This document shows positions 1 through 11,785 of a DNA stretch of 64,000 nucleotides, one piece after another. The notes under the pieces are model-generated. The model worked only from the letters and a program-made list of their open reading frames with translations, was not told the DNA's origin and searched no databases. Numbering within the stretch: position 1 is the first letter of the stretch; each line of letters starts with the position of its first letter. This DNA comes from Massariosphaeria phaeospora (taxonomy: Eukaryota; Ascomycota; Dothideomycetes; Pleosporales), in assembly GCA_011032825.1 (NCBI GenBank), contig JAADJZ010000032.1, forward strand, positions 248,001 through 312,000. The letters are read 5' to 3'. The position numbers were made by a program, and so were the translations under genes.

Positions 1-38
1 ACTGACTAGATCTCCGATTGCGAAATTTGGCTACACAG

Positions 39-3000
39 TCAGCGTGAAGGAGGAAAAGACTCGCGATAGTATAATACCTTGTCCCGGTTGTCACAGCTCT
101 GTGCGGCGATTTGATTCTTGAAAGCAGCCTAATAGAATTAATAGATCACCAAACAAAGTGCAATATCATATGATTACTTACGATGAGCTCTGAACTATGC
201 CACCCGTATTGAAGTTCCGACGTGCCGAATTCAAAAGTCTGAGATAAAACTACGTCTTCGAAAGTTTTCCATTTAATATAGGGAAACTCGGATGATTTGA
301 TGTGGTTCAGTATTTTCAAGGCGCCTGATATGACGACACCTTTGAGATTTGATGGCATCCTAGATACCGCATTAGCATATCAAGATACCTTCGTACAAGT
401 TCAAAGATAGCAAGGGAAATTCGACACGACTAAATCTCTTCTTTCCTATGCGCTTAAACTAGTGAAAACTCGATAAGGCAAGATGTGGTAAAGTAATACA
501 CTTACTTTCTTACATTAACGATGAGATTTCCAAGAATCACGATCTGTGAATGGAGCAGTGGTAGGATTAGTGACTCAACGTCATCAGTGTTGTTTGCCTT
601 CTTCTCGATCTCGTCCATAATCAACGCCACTCTAGCGGATCGCGTTTTCTGTTGGCTTGACAGAGCTGGGTCATCTACAAGTGACTCAGAGACACTCTCG
701 TTGGTTGGCTTTTTCTCAGACTTGTCGATATCCAATGGCGACTCTGAACCGGTCGCATCAGCGTTCTGGAGGGATTGCGTTTCTTGTGGGCTTGGTATAT
801 AAGGATCTCCGTCCTCTGAGCTCGAAAAAGCGATCAGATCTGGATCTCCGTTCTCTGATGAGCTACCAACAAGCCGCAGTGACTGCTCTGGCGAAATGAC
901 GAAATTATACTCGAGACTTCGAGCGGCTAGCCGCTTGATGTTATATTCCCAGTGATGGGGATCGCGGTAGTTCATCTCACAGATAGGACTACCCATAACT
1001 TCGTAATGAATCTTTGCAGCGTAAGAATCAGAGTTTTCCCAGCGGTAGGTATAAGTGACAATATCTCCGTGCATAAACTTGGGCTAAAATCCTCAGTCAA
1101 TGATTCATGTAATAGATTAGTTGACCTACAGTGGATGGAAAATCTGAGCTTGTGACCTATAACAAATAATTAGTTCAGGATTTCAGGTAGCTAGACACAC
1201 ATACGTGAACTTGGCGCAAAACTTCGTCGTTAACTACTTGTTCCTTCGATATATTTGAGACCTTAGCGCCAAGCTCATCAAAGAAGGCGTATTGATCTGA
1301 AAATGGTCGACGGGACTCTTGCAAATTGCTAATAAAGTGGCCCACGACCTTTACCAACAATGAGTATACTGGTCGACCTTGTTCATCGATCTTTCGATTC
1401 AGCTGCGTCGACCAATTTTGCTTCAGATTTAGAAGATATGCTAACTGTTGCTTCAGCAAAACATCTTTGTGGGTTTCGAAAAGTTTCGAAGTCCTTGCTA
1501 TATCATGGTCAGGGGTTACTTCTAGAGACATGATACTAGGACTGTTAGTAGATAGAGAAACTCCAGTAGTTTCCTGATCCTTTTCAGAACTTGACATCCC
1601 ATCTGACTCCAATGAAGGTGGTTCCCACGTGAATAGCTGGCCCAGAAGATCCATATCATTTTCTGCAAGCGGCAATTGAATGATTGCGTCAAAAGCATGA
1701 TTCCAGTACAAAGCGCTGCCGCGACCACTAGCAATCGAAACAATGGGTATCCTCAAAGACGGGATCCTGCTTTTGTCCCAAGGGACCATATCCCTAATAG
1801 AGGCTACAGTCTTAGCCGCGTCGATTGTTGTAGAGTCATATTGCACAAAGATCGCATCAAACGACCCTTGGCGGTGGTCGCTGACAGAGTCTAAACAATG
1901 GTACTGGTCGTAACATACTGTCACCCGGCAACGCATCCGATTGCGTAATGCATCTCTGAAAGCTCCCGCGTCCCACTCATCAGCACACAAAAGTATATCC
2001 AACGTACGGGATCGGGCGTTCGAGAATTTGTCGGTAATGTTGTCCCAGTTCAGTTCAGTCGTCTCAGGTATGTCTGCTTCATCATGTATGTCTGCTTCAT
2101 CATGTATGTCTGCTTCATCATAGTCATTGTCAGGATAGGGAGCATCATCCGGCATGGGTTCTGCTGTTGTCTCTTCGTTGTGGTACGAGAAACTGCTTGC
2201 TGACGATACGCTGTTTTCGGAGTGCTTATCACTGTCTTGCCCATAGCTCTTCCTGCCGAATTTTGATGATTGTGTATCACGCTCAGCTTTACCACTTCCT
2301 GCAGTTTCGTTCTGCCTAGGCAGCGCAAAAAGAGCCATTTGCTGCAGATGTCGGGAGACGTGGCTTTTCAACCTTGTTGAATTCCGCATGCAGAGGGTAC
2401 AGATCCCGCTGACAGACCGAGAGGGACACCTGAACATGTCTTTGAGAAGATCGAATTGTCCATCGTCGAACCTTGTGTCATGGTAGAGGGCCATGTGATG
2501 GAGAAAGTCCCGCTCCAGTTCGAATTCGGGATGAGAATCAGTGTTACAAAACCACGTGGCTCTATGTCTTGTTTCGTGCTTATGCCACTCGTCTCTGCTG
2601 TCGAAGAAGCAATCATAGAGCTGGCAGTTCTTGTGTGTGCATACATAAGGTTGGAGGTCGGCGAGAATGTGCTTTCTGGGGTTGGTTAGACTTTGATCAT
2701 CAAGGTAAAACATTTGGTTGCTTGAAGATAGGAGAGTCAACATGAGGAAAAGAGGGTAGGCTATGGTAGAAAAAAGGGGTGTACTCGTTGCTTGTATTGC
2801 AGTTTGCCAGTGATAAAGCAGACAGTTAGGATTACGATACGGAAATAAGGGAACTATGAACGTACTTCCACTTGCGATGACTCGTAATGTTTTTGGTTAT
2901 CAGGCAATAAGGGCATTCAAACCAATCAAGCTCTTTTCCATTCTCACCCCTGGGTCGAGGCGGCACTTCGACGGTGAGCGCATCGCCAGCGAAGCTGGAT

Positions 3001-4118
3001 GCCATTGATGATTTGGATTCTGCAAGTGAGGGCGCGTAAAGGGCTGTAGGGTCAACATCTTCTTGGACAGCTCCTAAGGCCGCATCTCCTAGTTGAGCGG
3101 TAGTAGCCTTCGATTGTAAGGTAAATAGGCTGCTTGTTTGGCTAAGCGCTAGTTGACTTGGTGTATACTGACTCCCAGATCCTTGATCAACATCAGTTGG
3201 ACCACCCTGGATTACGAAGGACACCGGGTTGGTTGAGTTCGTGATCTTTGGTTGTACACTCGCAGTATCGAGACTTTGTCTATGCGCCTCTCGATAATAT
3301 AAGATCTGGCGGCGGCGGGTTATCATCTTTCCCAATCGAGAAGCAAGGTCGTGATCTAGTTGGGGGAACTTGTCCATAACGTACAATACATCAAAGTGCT
3401 GGTAACCGAGAGAATCTATAATTTCTCTATTTTTCAGTCGGTCAAGAGGCGCAGGTTTGCGAATTGGAATCCGGTATAAACATGATATGGTGAACTCGAT
3501 GGACTGAAGTAGTCGTGGCATTTCTGCATCTGGTGTTTGACCTAGAGCCTTGGAAGACTTCAGTACTCTTGATACTAAGGGATTCTGAGTAATGCTAGAC
3601 CCCGGCTGACGATTCGCCTGGCCTGACCCATTCTCTTGGCTAGAATCACTAGATATTTCCCAGGGCGAGTCATCCGAGCTATTCTCTTCGGTTTCCCCAT
3701 CTGAAGATGAATTGGAAACTTCTCTAGCAGCATCCTCTTGAGCTTCTTCAAATGGTGTCCGTTGGTTTCGCACAAGCGATACCGCAGCTGTAACTTTGTT
3801 GTTTAATGTTCCAATCAGGTTGAGTACTTGTGTTTTGAAGAAGGAGGCTTCTCGAAGGCGATAGTCGAGAGAAATTTCGTATCGCTTTCCAGAGTGGGCA
3901 GCACCAACATTACCTGCCCAAATGCGATACTTGTCAAACTCCTCTTGAACAGTTTTCAGCGGTAACTGGTCGGCAAAGTCCCGCACTGGATTCTGCAAAG
4001 CCTCAATTAGGCTCTCAAAGGCGAAGTAACATTTTGCATGAGCATCAGATATGGACTCGCTCGCCCATTTCCTGCGGCCCACAATCGATGCTCCGGACGT
4101 CTTGATGTCGTGGTCCAT
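39..4118 (-). CDS. C2H2-like zinc-finger protein with degenerate receiver-like domain
   Basis: Five-exon model: 4118-2866, 2675-1205, 1083-506, 359-182, 128-39. All junctions are GT..AG and keep phase, giving 1189 aa. Residues about 20-125 are helical (WAGNVGAAHSGKRYEISLDY region), as in many fungal C2H2 proteins of this kind. A low-complexity Ser/Glu stretch follows. From about 405, in line with the first intron, come zinc-finger-like motifs: FECPYC, then PYVCTHKNC with WHKHETRH, then CTLC with a closing HVSRHLQQMALFALPR. Around residue 640-770 the pattern DILLCAD, FDAIFVQYD, IPIVSIASG, FDAIIQLPL looks like the alternating strands of a response-regulator receiver fold, but the phosphoacceptor Asp and the Lys are not where expected. 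Transcribed divergently from the DUF7580 gene. Function unknown; the last two small exons are the least certain part. Confidence 0.72.
2069..2122. repeat. 18-bp in-frame tandem repeat, 3 copies
   Basis: Three head-to-tail copies of an 18-bp unit inside the zinc-finger gene encode three DEADIH-type hexapeptides just before the receiver-like region. Copies are near identical, so they are recent or prone to slippage; any copy-number change keeps the reading frame. Confidence 0.9.
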
Positions 4119-4454
4119 CTAGGTTAATTGGTTCGGTGCATGAGGTCAGCGCCTAGGGCGCATAAGGAAAGATAAGGACGAGTGATAGTGAGCAGCTATT
4201 GCAGGCGACGCGGAGCGCACACACAGCACCCTAAGTAATCGAGTACTCAGCGGGCAACACAAAGTGTATAAAGATCGCGATGTCTGAACTGTGAACAATG
4301 ATGAGATGATGTTGCTGAGCTGAGGGCGGGGAGGCTCAGGCTGTGAATGGATCTAGCCGAAACAGGTCTAGGCGAATGGGGCCAAAAGTGAGGAGGAAGT
4401 CACGTCCTCGAGCTGACACCTCACTCGATACGCGCAACATCACCATCCATCGAA
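4119..4454. promoter_or_regulatory. divergent promoter between zinc-finger and DUF7580 genes
   Basis: 336 bp separate the two divergent start codons. I see no clear TATA box or known operator. The spacing is short enough for the two genes to share regulatory sequence, which is inference. Confidence 0.45.
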
Positions 4455-6309
4455 ATGGCGGGCCTCGAGGTCGCTGGCGTGGTTCTTGGCTCCATACCTC
4501 TGGTCATCAGTGCGCTGGAACACTATGGAGAAGGGGTGAGAAAACCCTATGTTGTTACGAATCACCGAGGCTGAGTGTTCGTCTACAGGTGGCCGTAATG
4601 AAGAACATGCGAGACTTTGAATACGTCTTCGATGACATTCAAACCCAGTTCGCGGCATCAGTTGGAATTTACGTGAACTCATGCTATCAGCTACTGGGCC
4701 CATTGAACCTCCCGGACGAGCAGATGAATGAGCTGCTGGATGAGCGTAACATCAGAGCATGGTCAGAACCAAAGCTGCAAAGCGGTGTCCAAGCTCGACT
4801 AGGGCCAAACACAAAGGTGTACATCTCATTGATGGCGAAGCTGAACAAGAGAATTAGGTTGTTCTGCAAGAAACTGAAGTTGGACGATGACTTGAAGGTA
4901 GACTTCGATCTGCCTTTCATGAGATTGAAAACTGACAAACATAGCCTCCATGGCTTGGGTCTGATGGCTCAATCGACGAAAAGGCACGCCGAAAGTTTTT
5001 TAAAAGCACATGGACCAAGATCAAAGGTGGATTTGATGCAGCGAAATACGCGACGCTCTTAGAAGGCATTGACCGCGACATTGACAAGATATCCAAACTA
5101 ACTTCGGGCGGCTTGCAACTTGAACCGCTGCGTGCGGAGAGGAAGAATCGCATGCAGTCCATATACTGGCAGAATGTGCGCCATCAGGCCGAGCGCCTCT
5201 TCGACAGTTTGAGCGCACGATTCAACCCATGTGCATGCAATCAGCCTCATCAGGCCAATCTACGCCTCGATGTTCGGAAAGAAAACGATGGTCAGGATGA
5301 ACATACCAGATTTGCTTTCCTTCTAACATTCGAAAAATCTGCCTGTATACCCCAATCTCTTCCCTGGGACTGGAGACACATCGAAATAGAATCCTCGCAG
5401 TCTTTGGTCACACAGCAAGTGATACCCATAACAACAGAGTCATCCAGGAAGACAGCGCATTTTGCTCCATCTATAATAGTTTCATCTTCTACTCAGGCCA
5501 CTTCACGCTCTGCCTCACCTTCGTTAGCAGCCAAGATCGACAACCTGTGCGGCGCGTTGATGGACGGATCCCAGTTTTTCCAAATCGGATGCTGCCTTGG
5601 TGTGTTGGACGACCAACAATGGCAACATCATGTGTACGCTGTTGCAGGACCTGGAAGCAATGATCAGGTCTCAGAACCGGCCTCTTTGAACGAGATGATT
5701 TGTGGCGCACGATCCATAACAACGAGGCAGAAGTATATGCCCTCTTGTCAGACATTTATGGCAAGTTAGACTGATTGGAATAGGTGTACTCTTGCTCTCA
5801 CTCTTGCATCCTCCGTTCTTCAACTCCACGATACGCCCTGGTTACCCCGTAGCTGGGACACCAAAGACATATTTATATTGAAAGGAAAGTCCGGCAGTAT
5901 TCTTCCTTCCGCATACGTATCCCGTACGTTCGACTCCCCGACCGTAAGCCCAGCCGTAGTCAAAGGCCGCCGCAGCTGCGTCAAGAATGAACACCTTTTC
6001 GCTCTCGGAGTCGCTCTGCTAGAGATCGCTCACGGCGCGCCCTTAATGTCTCTTCTGACACCAGAAGATCTTAATGACGACGGACAACAAGACAGCATGA
6101 CGGAGTTTAGGGTTGCCACTCGGTTAGCCGATGAAATACATGAAGCCGAGAGCGAGAACTACGCAAGAGCGGTGCTGCGCTGTATTCGGTGTAATTTCGA
6201 CAGTTTCCAGGCGGACTTCGGTGATCAAGAATTTAGAGAGAAGTACTTCGAGGGTGTGATAATGCCATTACAAACTGATTGGGAGTTTGTCACGGGCGGT
6301 AAGACATAG
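4455..6309 (+). CDS. DUF7580 family protein: hydrophobic N-terminal helix plus pseudokinase-like C-terminus
   Basis: Exons 4455-4535, 4589-4897, 4945-5732, 5784-6309 give 567 aa. The introns are 53, 47 and 51 nt; the last removes an in-frame TAG. The protein opens with MAGLEVAGVVLGSIPLVISA, a hydrophobic start typical of DUF7580 and of fungal HeLo/SesA-type effector domains. A long helical section follows to about residue 260. The C-terminal part has CTLALTLASSVLQLHDTPWL and LFALGVALLEIAHG, resembling kinase helices alphaE and alphaF, and a closing RCIRCNFDSF. HRD and DFG motifs are absent, so it would be a pseudokinase. DUF7580 membership is recognised from these motifs; no biochemical role is established. 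The likeness to MLKL-type cell-death proteins (helical bundle plus pseudokinase) is my inference. Start chosen because this Met begins the family's N-terminal signature. Confidence 0.8.
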
Positions 6310-6660
6310 CGAGTCGGGCTTTCACCGGAGGTCTTTTTATGCTTTTCGGTGAAAGCTCAATCAAGATCTCCGCGAGTGAAACAAGTATGCGAGTTGGCCC
6401 TTCGACACGCGGGCTTGGCGGACTCGAGAGTCTCTCACTACTTTTCCTCGGAAGCTACGTAGCCATATAAACCTCACCGCCTTCCGAAGTTCCGACCAAA
6501 CAAACTACTTGACTCTCAACAACTCCCAACTACAAAGTTTCCACATTCTTCGGTAAGTGGTTCGGTGGAGTTCTCATTATCAACATCGACTCAACTAATT
6601 GCTCCAGATACTCCCGCAGCCACTCAACCGATCCATACTAGGCCGGGGTGCCCATCCACG
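6310..6660 (+). promoter_or_regulatory. promoter and spliced leader of the membrane-protein gene
   Basis: The stretch upstream of the next gene holds GTAAGT at 6552 and CTCCAG at 6602-6607, a likely 5'-UTR intron of 56 nt. A possible TATA-like ATATAA lies near 6465. An in-frame GTG at 6565 falls inside this proposed intron and is not a start. Confidence 0.5.
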
Positions 6661-8223
6661 ATGGCGCCGCAAACCAATGGCGGCTACATCTGGGCCTACA
6701 GCCTCTTTGAGGTCTTCTGTCTCGGAACCTTCATATACCTATTCTCAATGACCCTCCCAACATCCCCTCCGTCCAGATGGGCATCTTTGATTCCGGCCCT
6801 ATTTCTCCTCGGCGATGATGTACTCCACAAGGCCCTCGCAGTCGCAGCCCCGGACCTCGCATCGCCACTCCTCCCCATGAGTACCGGCTGGCTCAAATAC
6901 ATGCTCTCAGCGCTCCAGGCCGTTGTCTCTGGTACACGCGATCTGCTACCTGAACCGGAGATCGACGCCACGCTCATCAACATGCGGTCCGGCCACGGTC
7001 GTCGAAACCACTCTTGGCTCCTCTCCCGCTTGATCGGCGACATGGAAAAGAGCTACGAACATGTTGTCGGAGGGCTGAGCGTCACCATCTTGGATGCGAC
7101 CGCCGTGGGTGTGGCAATGCCAGCGGTCTGGACCCTCTGGATTCCTGTCATGGACGTCAGACTCGAGATCCCGCGTACCTGGCCTGCCCTCTTGCTACAG
7201 GTCATCGTCGCCTACATCCCTTGCTTTCTCTACCACGATCCTCTGATCGTCTTGTTCACAGCTGCAGGCATCACGCAAGCGAGCAAGCTCCCAGCTTGGC
7301 TAACTGCTCGATTCACCTGTCGACGCGACGATGGAAAGCGTGGTGTCTACGGCTTGACGCGCGGTAATGGCCATCGCCACGTATTCGTCATCCGCAACAC
7401 CGCTACAGGCGCGTTGAATCTCGAAGATCTTGCTGCTAGGACTGGCGAGTACGACTGGTTCGGCGCGAACTGGGTCGAGGGCACGACTGTGTGCGTTCTT
7501 GCGCTGGGTTGGTTCGGCTTGATGATGGTAGCGACTACACTGAGCCAGAACGTCGGCTACCTGATTGCCGTCATGTAAGTATCCCATACGCCTTCTTCCA
7601 GTCCACAATACACCACCACTAACATGCACCCCAGGGCCATCGGAACCGTTTCCAACCTCCTTACCGCCTGCCTCCCGCGCACCCCCGCCGAGCACGGCAT
7701 CCCCCTCACCAAGAGCTCCTCCATCTCCGGCCCCAGCGTCATGAACGTGCTGCAAGACCTCGAGCGCCAGCACCCGGGCTTCGGCCTCGCCCTGCTCTCC
7801 ACGTTCTTCCCCGGCGGCGTGCGCCCGACCGACGCCAAGTTTTGGGACGAGGCGCGCAAATCTTCGGAGAACAAGGGCCTGCAGACGGATGCTTACGACG
7901 AGGATGGTGCGGACAAGGGCAAGAGTCTCAAGGACAACGACAAGAGCCTCGCGGACAACGACAAGAAGAACCCTACCCCCGTCTCCACCACGCACAACAC
8001 CCCCACCCCCGCTACCGCCACCACACCCTCGCTCAACCCCTCCCTCTCCCTCTCCGCCAGCCCCTCCCAAACCCTCGGCCAACTCATCAACGTCCCTGGC
8101 CTCGACGACTCGCCCGTACACGTCACGCTCGAGCACGGCGACGCACTGCAGAGCGCCGTCTCGGACACTTCGGTGCTGGATGCGAAGGCGGGGTTTGGCC
8201 TCGCGTTTGGGAGCATCATGTAA
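6661..8223 (+). CDS. polytopic membrane protein, unknown function
   Basis: Two exons, 6661-7574 and 7635-8223, with a 60-nt phase-2 intron (GTAAGT..CCCCAG) give 500 aa. The start is the ATG at 6661 in a good context (CACGATGG). Hydrophobic segments are visible at about residues 9-32, 42-62, 155-178, 185-215 and 290-340, the last one running across the splice junction. The C-terminal 150 residues are hydrophilic and low-complexity, rich in Lys, Asp, Pro and Thr (repeated DNDK units), probably cytosolic and disordered. I do not recognise the family and see no transporter or enzyme motif. Confidence 0.72.
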
Positions 8224-9032
8224 AGTGAGCGGGCGGTAGTGTTAACTGAACTGTTCAGTGGGGAGATTGACGTCTGCGTCTGTGTCTGCGACTGTGTCAG
8301 TGGTTCATTAGGTGAGGGTATCGGGATTGGTTGATTGATTGAGTGATCGATTGACTGCCTAGTTGCGCAAGCAGGAAATACTTGCTGGATGGATCATGCA
8401 CGCACGCACGTACGGAGAGAGAAAGTGATCCTTTGTCTTTTATTATCTGAGCGGAAAGGAAGGGAGGTGTCCGGCGAGTTAGCCAGCCAGCCAGCCATGC
8501 AACCAGCGGGACTTACCTAGCCACTAGCGTTTCTCGAAACCGAGCAAATAGAGTCCTCCGTCTCTGTAATCCGCAAGAACTCATACACATGCTTTCTTTG
8601 CCCACGGGCCCTTGATTTGACACTGCCCAAACTGAATTAAACTGAACTGAACTGTATCCCACTGGAACCTCATCCCATCCCATTCCTAGTCTGCGTACCT
8701 AAAGCGAGATTGATTACTCGCCGAGTGATTCTAATCAGACGAACCAAATTCATATCATATCTAATGCAATACAACACAATTGATCAATTAGAGTCGTCCA
8801 GTCATTGCCGACTGACTATGCTGACTACCCAATAACAAACATCAAACGCTTCGTGTCTGTTACAAGCCTGCCTACGCTCCATGTACATATTACATACCTA
8901 GGAGCTGCCCATCCACCCATGGTCCATCCCCCGCGAGATCCAACATATATATACGATGAGATGTAGCATACTCGTGATAAACGGATGCGGCCCTTCCAAC
9001 ACAGCCAGACCCACTAGATAACCCTCCCCCCT
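8224..9032. other. convergent intergenic region
   Basis: 809 bp between two gene ends. It contains short GATTGATT/GACTGACT-like imperfect repeats (about 8318-8355 and 8800-8830) and TATATATA near 8945. No ORF with coding character; probably 3' UTRs of both neighbours. Confidence 0.6.
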
Positions 9033-10622
9033 CTAGTCCACCCCGCCAACCAAATACTCCCCAACCTCAATATCCACCACCCTGCCCAAACTCCGCGCAT
9101 ACTCCCACCCAAAACTGACCCTCCACCGCGCCCCCGCCTCCAACACATCGCCCGCCCCACTCCCCTGCGCCCCGACGCGCGTCAACAAGCGCAAGCTCGT
9201 CAACGTGGCAATCTGGGTGCCGACATCGGCCACCTGCGGCACGCGGCCGTCGACCAGGCTGCGGAAGACGGCCAGCAAGCGATCGAGCGGAAACGGCGAG
9301 GGCGTCAGCAGGTGGCGGGGAATTTTGCGCGACTTAGTCTTTGTGACGGCCGTGGCGGACGTGGCGGTCTTGGTCGAGGCGGTGCGGTGGCGCCGGTTCT
9401 TGCGCTTGTCTGTGTGCTTCATGAAGTAGGTGACGTCGGTGCGGGGCGGGTTGTACGAGGCGAGGTAGGCGGCGATGAGGAGCACGGTGGTGTAGTAGGG
9501 GAGGTCGTAAGCGAGGGTTTTCTTCTTGGTGAGCGGGAGAGGTTTGCCGGGCGCGGTGGTTGGCTTGGACAGGATGAAGTTGGTGCTGGTTGGCGCAGCG
9601 GGCATTATGCGGTCGAGCACGCTGTCTTCGAGCTGGAACAGGTGCCGCCGGTTCACCATCAGGCGCGAGAAGTCGCGCGTGCCGAACTGGCCCGAGATGA
9701 CGGGCTCGACGAAGGGGCGCCAGAGCCGCGTGGCTGTGTTGCGAAAGCTGATGAGATCGCGGCCAGTGTGTTTGCTTAGCGAGTCCCATACGGCGCCTAG
9801 GAACCGGTTCCAGAGCCATGCGTCGTCTTCGGCGGCGAGTTCGGGGGTGTAGTCTGAATACTGTTCTGCGGACGGCGGTGTCAAAAAGATCGGTGGGGGT
9901 TTCTGGCCGAGGATCTCGAGCAAGTCGGCGCGGGAGTAGGGCAGGAAGTGGAGGTGTGGGGTTCCCGGGTGGTGGAGGTTGCGGACAGGGAGTGTGGTTA
10001 CGAGGACGAGGGCGAGATTGGGGATCTACGAGTTGTTAGAATAGTCTCAAAAACGAGACATACGCAATGGTGCGACTAGAGAGAAGAAGAACGGAACGTA
10101 CCACCTCCCCAAACCGCCCGAGCGCGCTCATCAGAGTAGGCATCGGCTCCCGCAACCGATCCACCCCATCCAGCACCAGCACAAACTTGTCCCTGCCGTC
10201 CAACAGCTTCCCCAGATTCACAGCCAACATGCTCAAACTATCCGTCCGCGCAAACGGTCTTTTGTCCAAAGTCTCATCGTAGTAGGCTTCCACAGTAGCT
10301 AGACACGCAGCCACCGTGTGCTCCAGCAAATGTCTCCCTGTTATGCATTCTCGACAGTTGACGATGGCGTGCGGGAGGGATGACCGTGCCAGGAATGCTC
10401 TGACGAGTGTAGATTTTGCTGTTGCTGTCAGGCCGTGGGCGACAAGGAGGGATGGCGAAGGGAGGGTTTGCTGTATAGTGTTAGTTGTTGATCACTCGAG
10501 AAATGACCAGGGCAGGTAGGTGAATGGGCTGGTACCGAGTAAAGTGCCGCGAGCTGGTGAATTTGCGATTCTCGACACGGAAAGTCCCGGTTGAGCTGTA
10601 GGAGGACTTCGTCAGGTAGCAT
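9033..10622 (-). CDS. ORC5: origin recognition complex subunit 5
   Basis: Exons 10622-10536, 10470-10102, 10025-9033 give 482 aa, the usual size for fungal Orc5. Orc5 is an AAA+ subunit of the nuclear six-subunit complex that marks replication origins. The start MLPDEV leads into CRESQIHQLAAL, the family's N-terminal motif. The Walker A region reads GLTATAKST at residues 42-50: the Gly before Lys is Ala (codon at 10417-10419). Walker B is VLVLDGVD with Asp130. The C-terminal half has FRNTATRLWRPF and SRLMVNRRHLF, typical of Orc5, and ends in a winged-helix-sized domain containing a basic stretch. All three exons share phase and the introns are 65 and 76 nt. Identity is firm; the altered P-loop is discussed separately. 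Confidence 0.92.
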
Positions 10623-11785
10623 GGTGGTTGTGCAGCTCGACGTTCCGGGTTGATTGTCGAAGGTGAACTGACATGTCGAGATGCGACGCGTTAGATTCCC
10701 GCGGAACGCGGAGGCACGTGCGCGTTACGGCCGATTACATAATTTCCCCGCTTGCTGCTCATCCAACACCGAGACAACCACAAAACATATTTTATCCGGT
10801 GTTCCATTATTCCCGCCAGATATAACTCACAACCGCATGGTTCTATCTAAGCAGCATTTGCCTTAATTCTAGAACGTCTCAGGTCTTGGTCAATACGACG
10901 CCTCCAGTCACCCTCCCACCATTGTCCGCAAGCGCTCTTATGCCATCTGGCAGGTTCCTACTTAGAAAACTAAATAACAATGTATAATACAACAACTAGT
11001 TACAATAAACTCCTAGCAAACATCCTACATAGTTACCTATATAGTCACCAACAATCGTAGCGATCATGACTCAAACAAATGAAATATGCCTCGCATCTTC
11101 ATCATTGCAATGCACGACTCGTCTACCCTACCACGAAGCCTATCAAGCCAACCTGAATCTCCATTGATGCATTTCCTTTCCAAGTACGCACATATCCTCC
11201 CATCCAAACTCCCTACAGTTAGGTAGTACCAAGCCTGAATACTGTAGCTATCCGCACTACAGCGCGTTTCTCTATCTAGTACCTACAACGCGCTGTATTG
11301 CCTGGGTTCGTTCCTTCGCGCGCAGCATCAAGACTGGTGCCAGTGATGCGTGGCGGACAACGAAAGGGCCAAAGGGCCGGACGGGAGCGTCGGAGATAAC
11401 TCAACCTGCCAGAAGGATCCGTGTGACTCTGTGGATGCAATGTCCCTCCGTCACTATCGCGACATTGTACATAGTTAGTGTACGATTGCCCCGTTTTAGG
11501 GATGTTAATAGTCTCGGACTGAAGAAAATATCCCCAGATCGGGAACATTTAACGGTATATACGAGCGGCCAACTTCCAAATGGGGGCTGGGGTCGATTGG
11601 TGCGCTCGGCAGTGGAGCCACGCGATTGGACGAGATGCTATCGAGCATTTTAGAGACCAAAAATTGTTTGATAACCTACCTATGCAGTCTGACTGGAGAC
11701 GCGGGTATTTTAACCGCGCGATGTCCCCGTTTCGCAGACTGCGGTGTCGCAGTACATCGTGGGATGAACATCTCCTTTATCCACC
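10623..11785. other. divergent intergenic region ORC5 / SET gene
   Basis: 1.16 kb. A CACGTG E-box-like site lies near 10715. The segment from about 10950 to 11100 is AT-rich and non-coding. The last 200 bp is the promoter of the SET gene. I see no further gene. Confidence 0.55.
10686..10691. promoter_or_regulatory. MCB-like ACGCGT box upstream of ORC5
   Basis: An ACGCGT hexamer lies 64 bp upstream of the ORC5 ATG. In yeasts this MluI cell-cycle box is bound by MBF and drives G1/S expression of replication genes. A single hexamer can occur by chance, so function here is inference. Confidence 0.4.

Noticed and set aside
6565..6660. Upstream in-frame extension of the membrane-protein gene
   Set aside because: Begins at GTG inside a likely 5'-UTR intron; the ATG at 6661 has better context.
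7300..8136. 278-codon minus-strand frame over the membrane-protein gene
   Set aside because: Gly/Val/Glu-rich shadow of a GC-rich coding strand; no start context or family.
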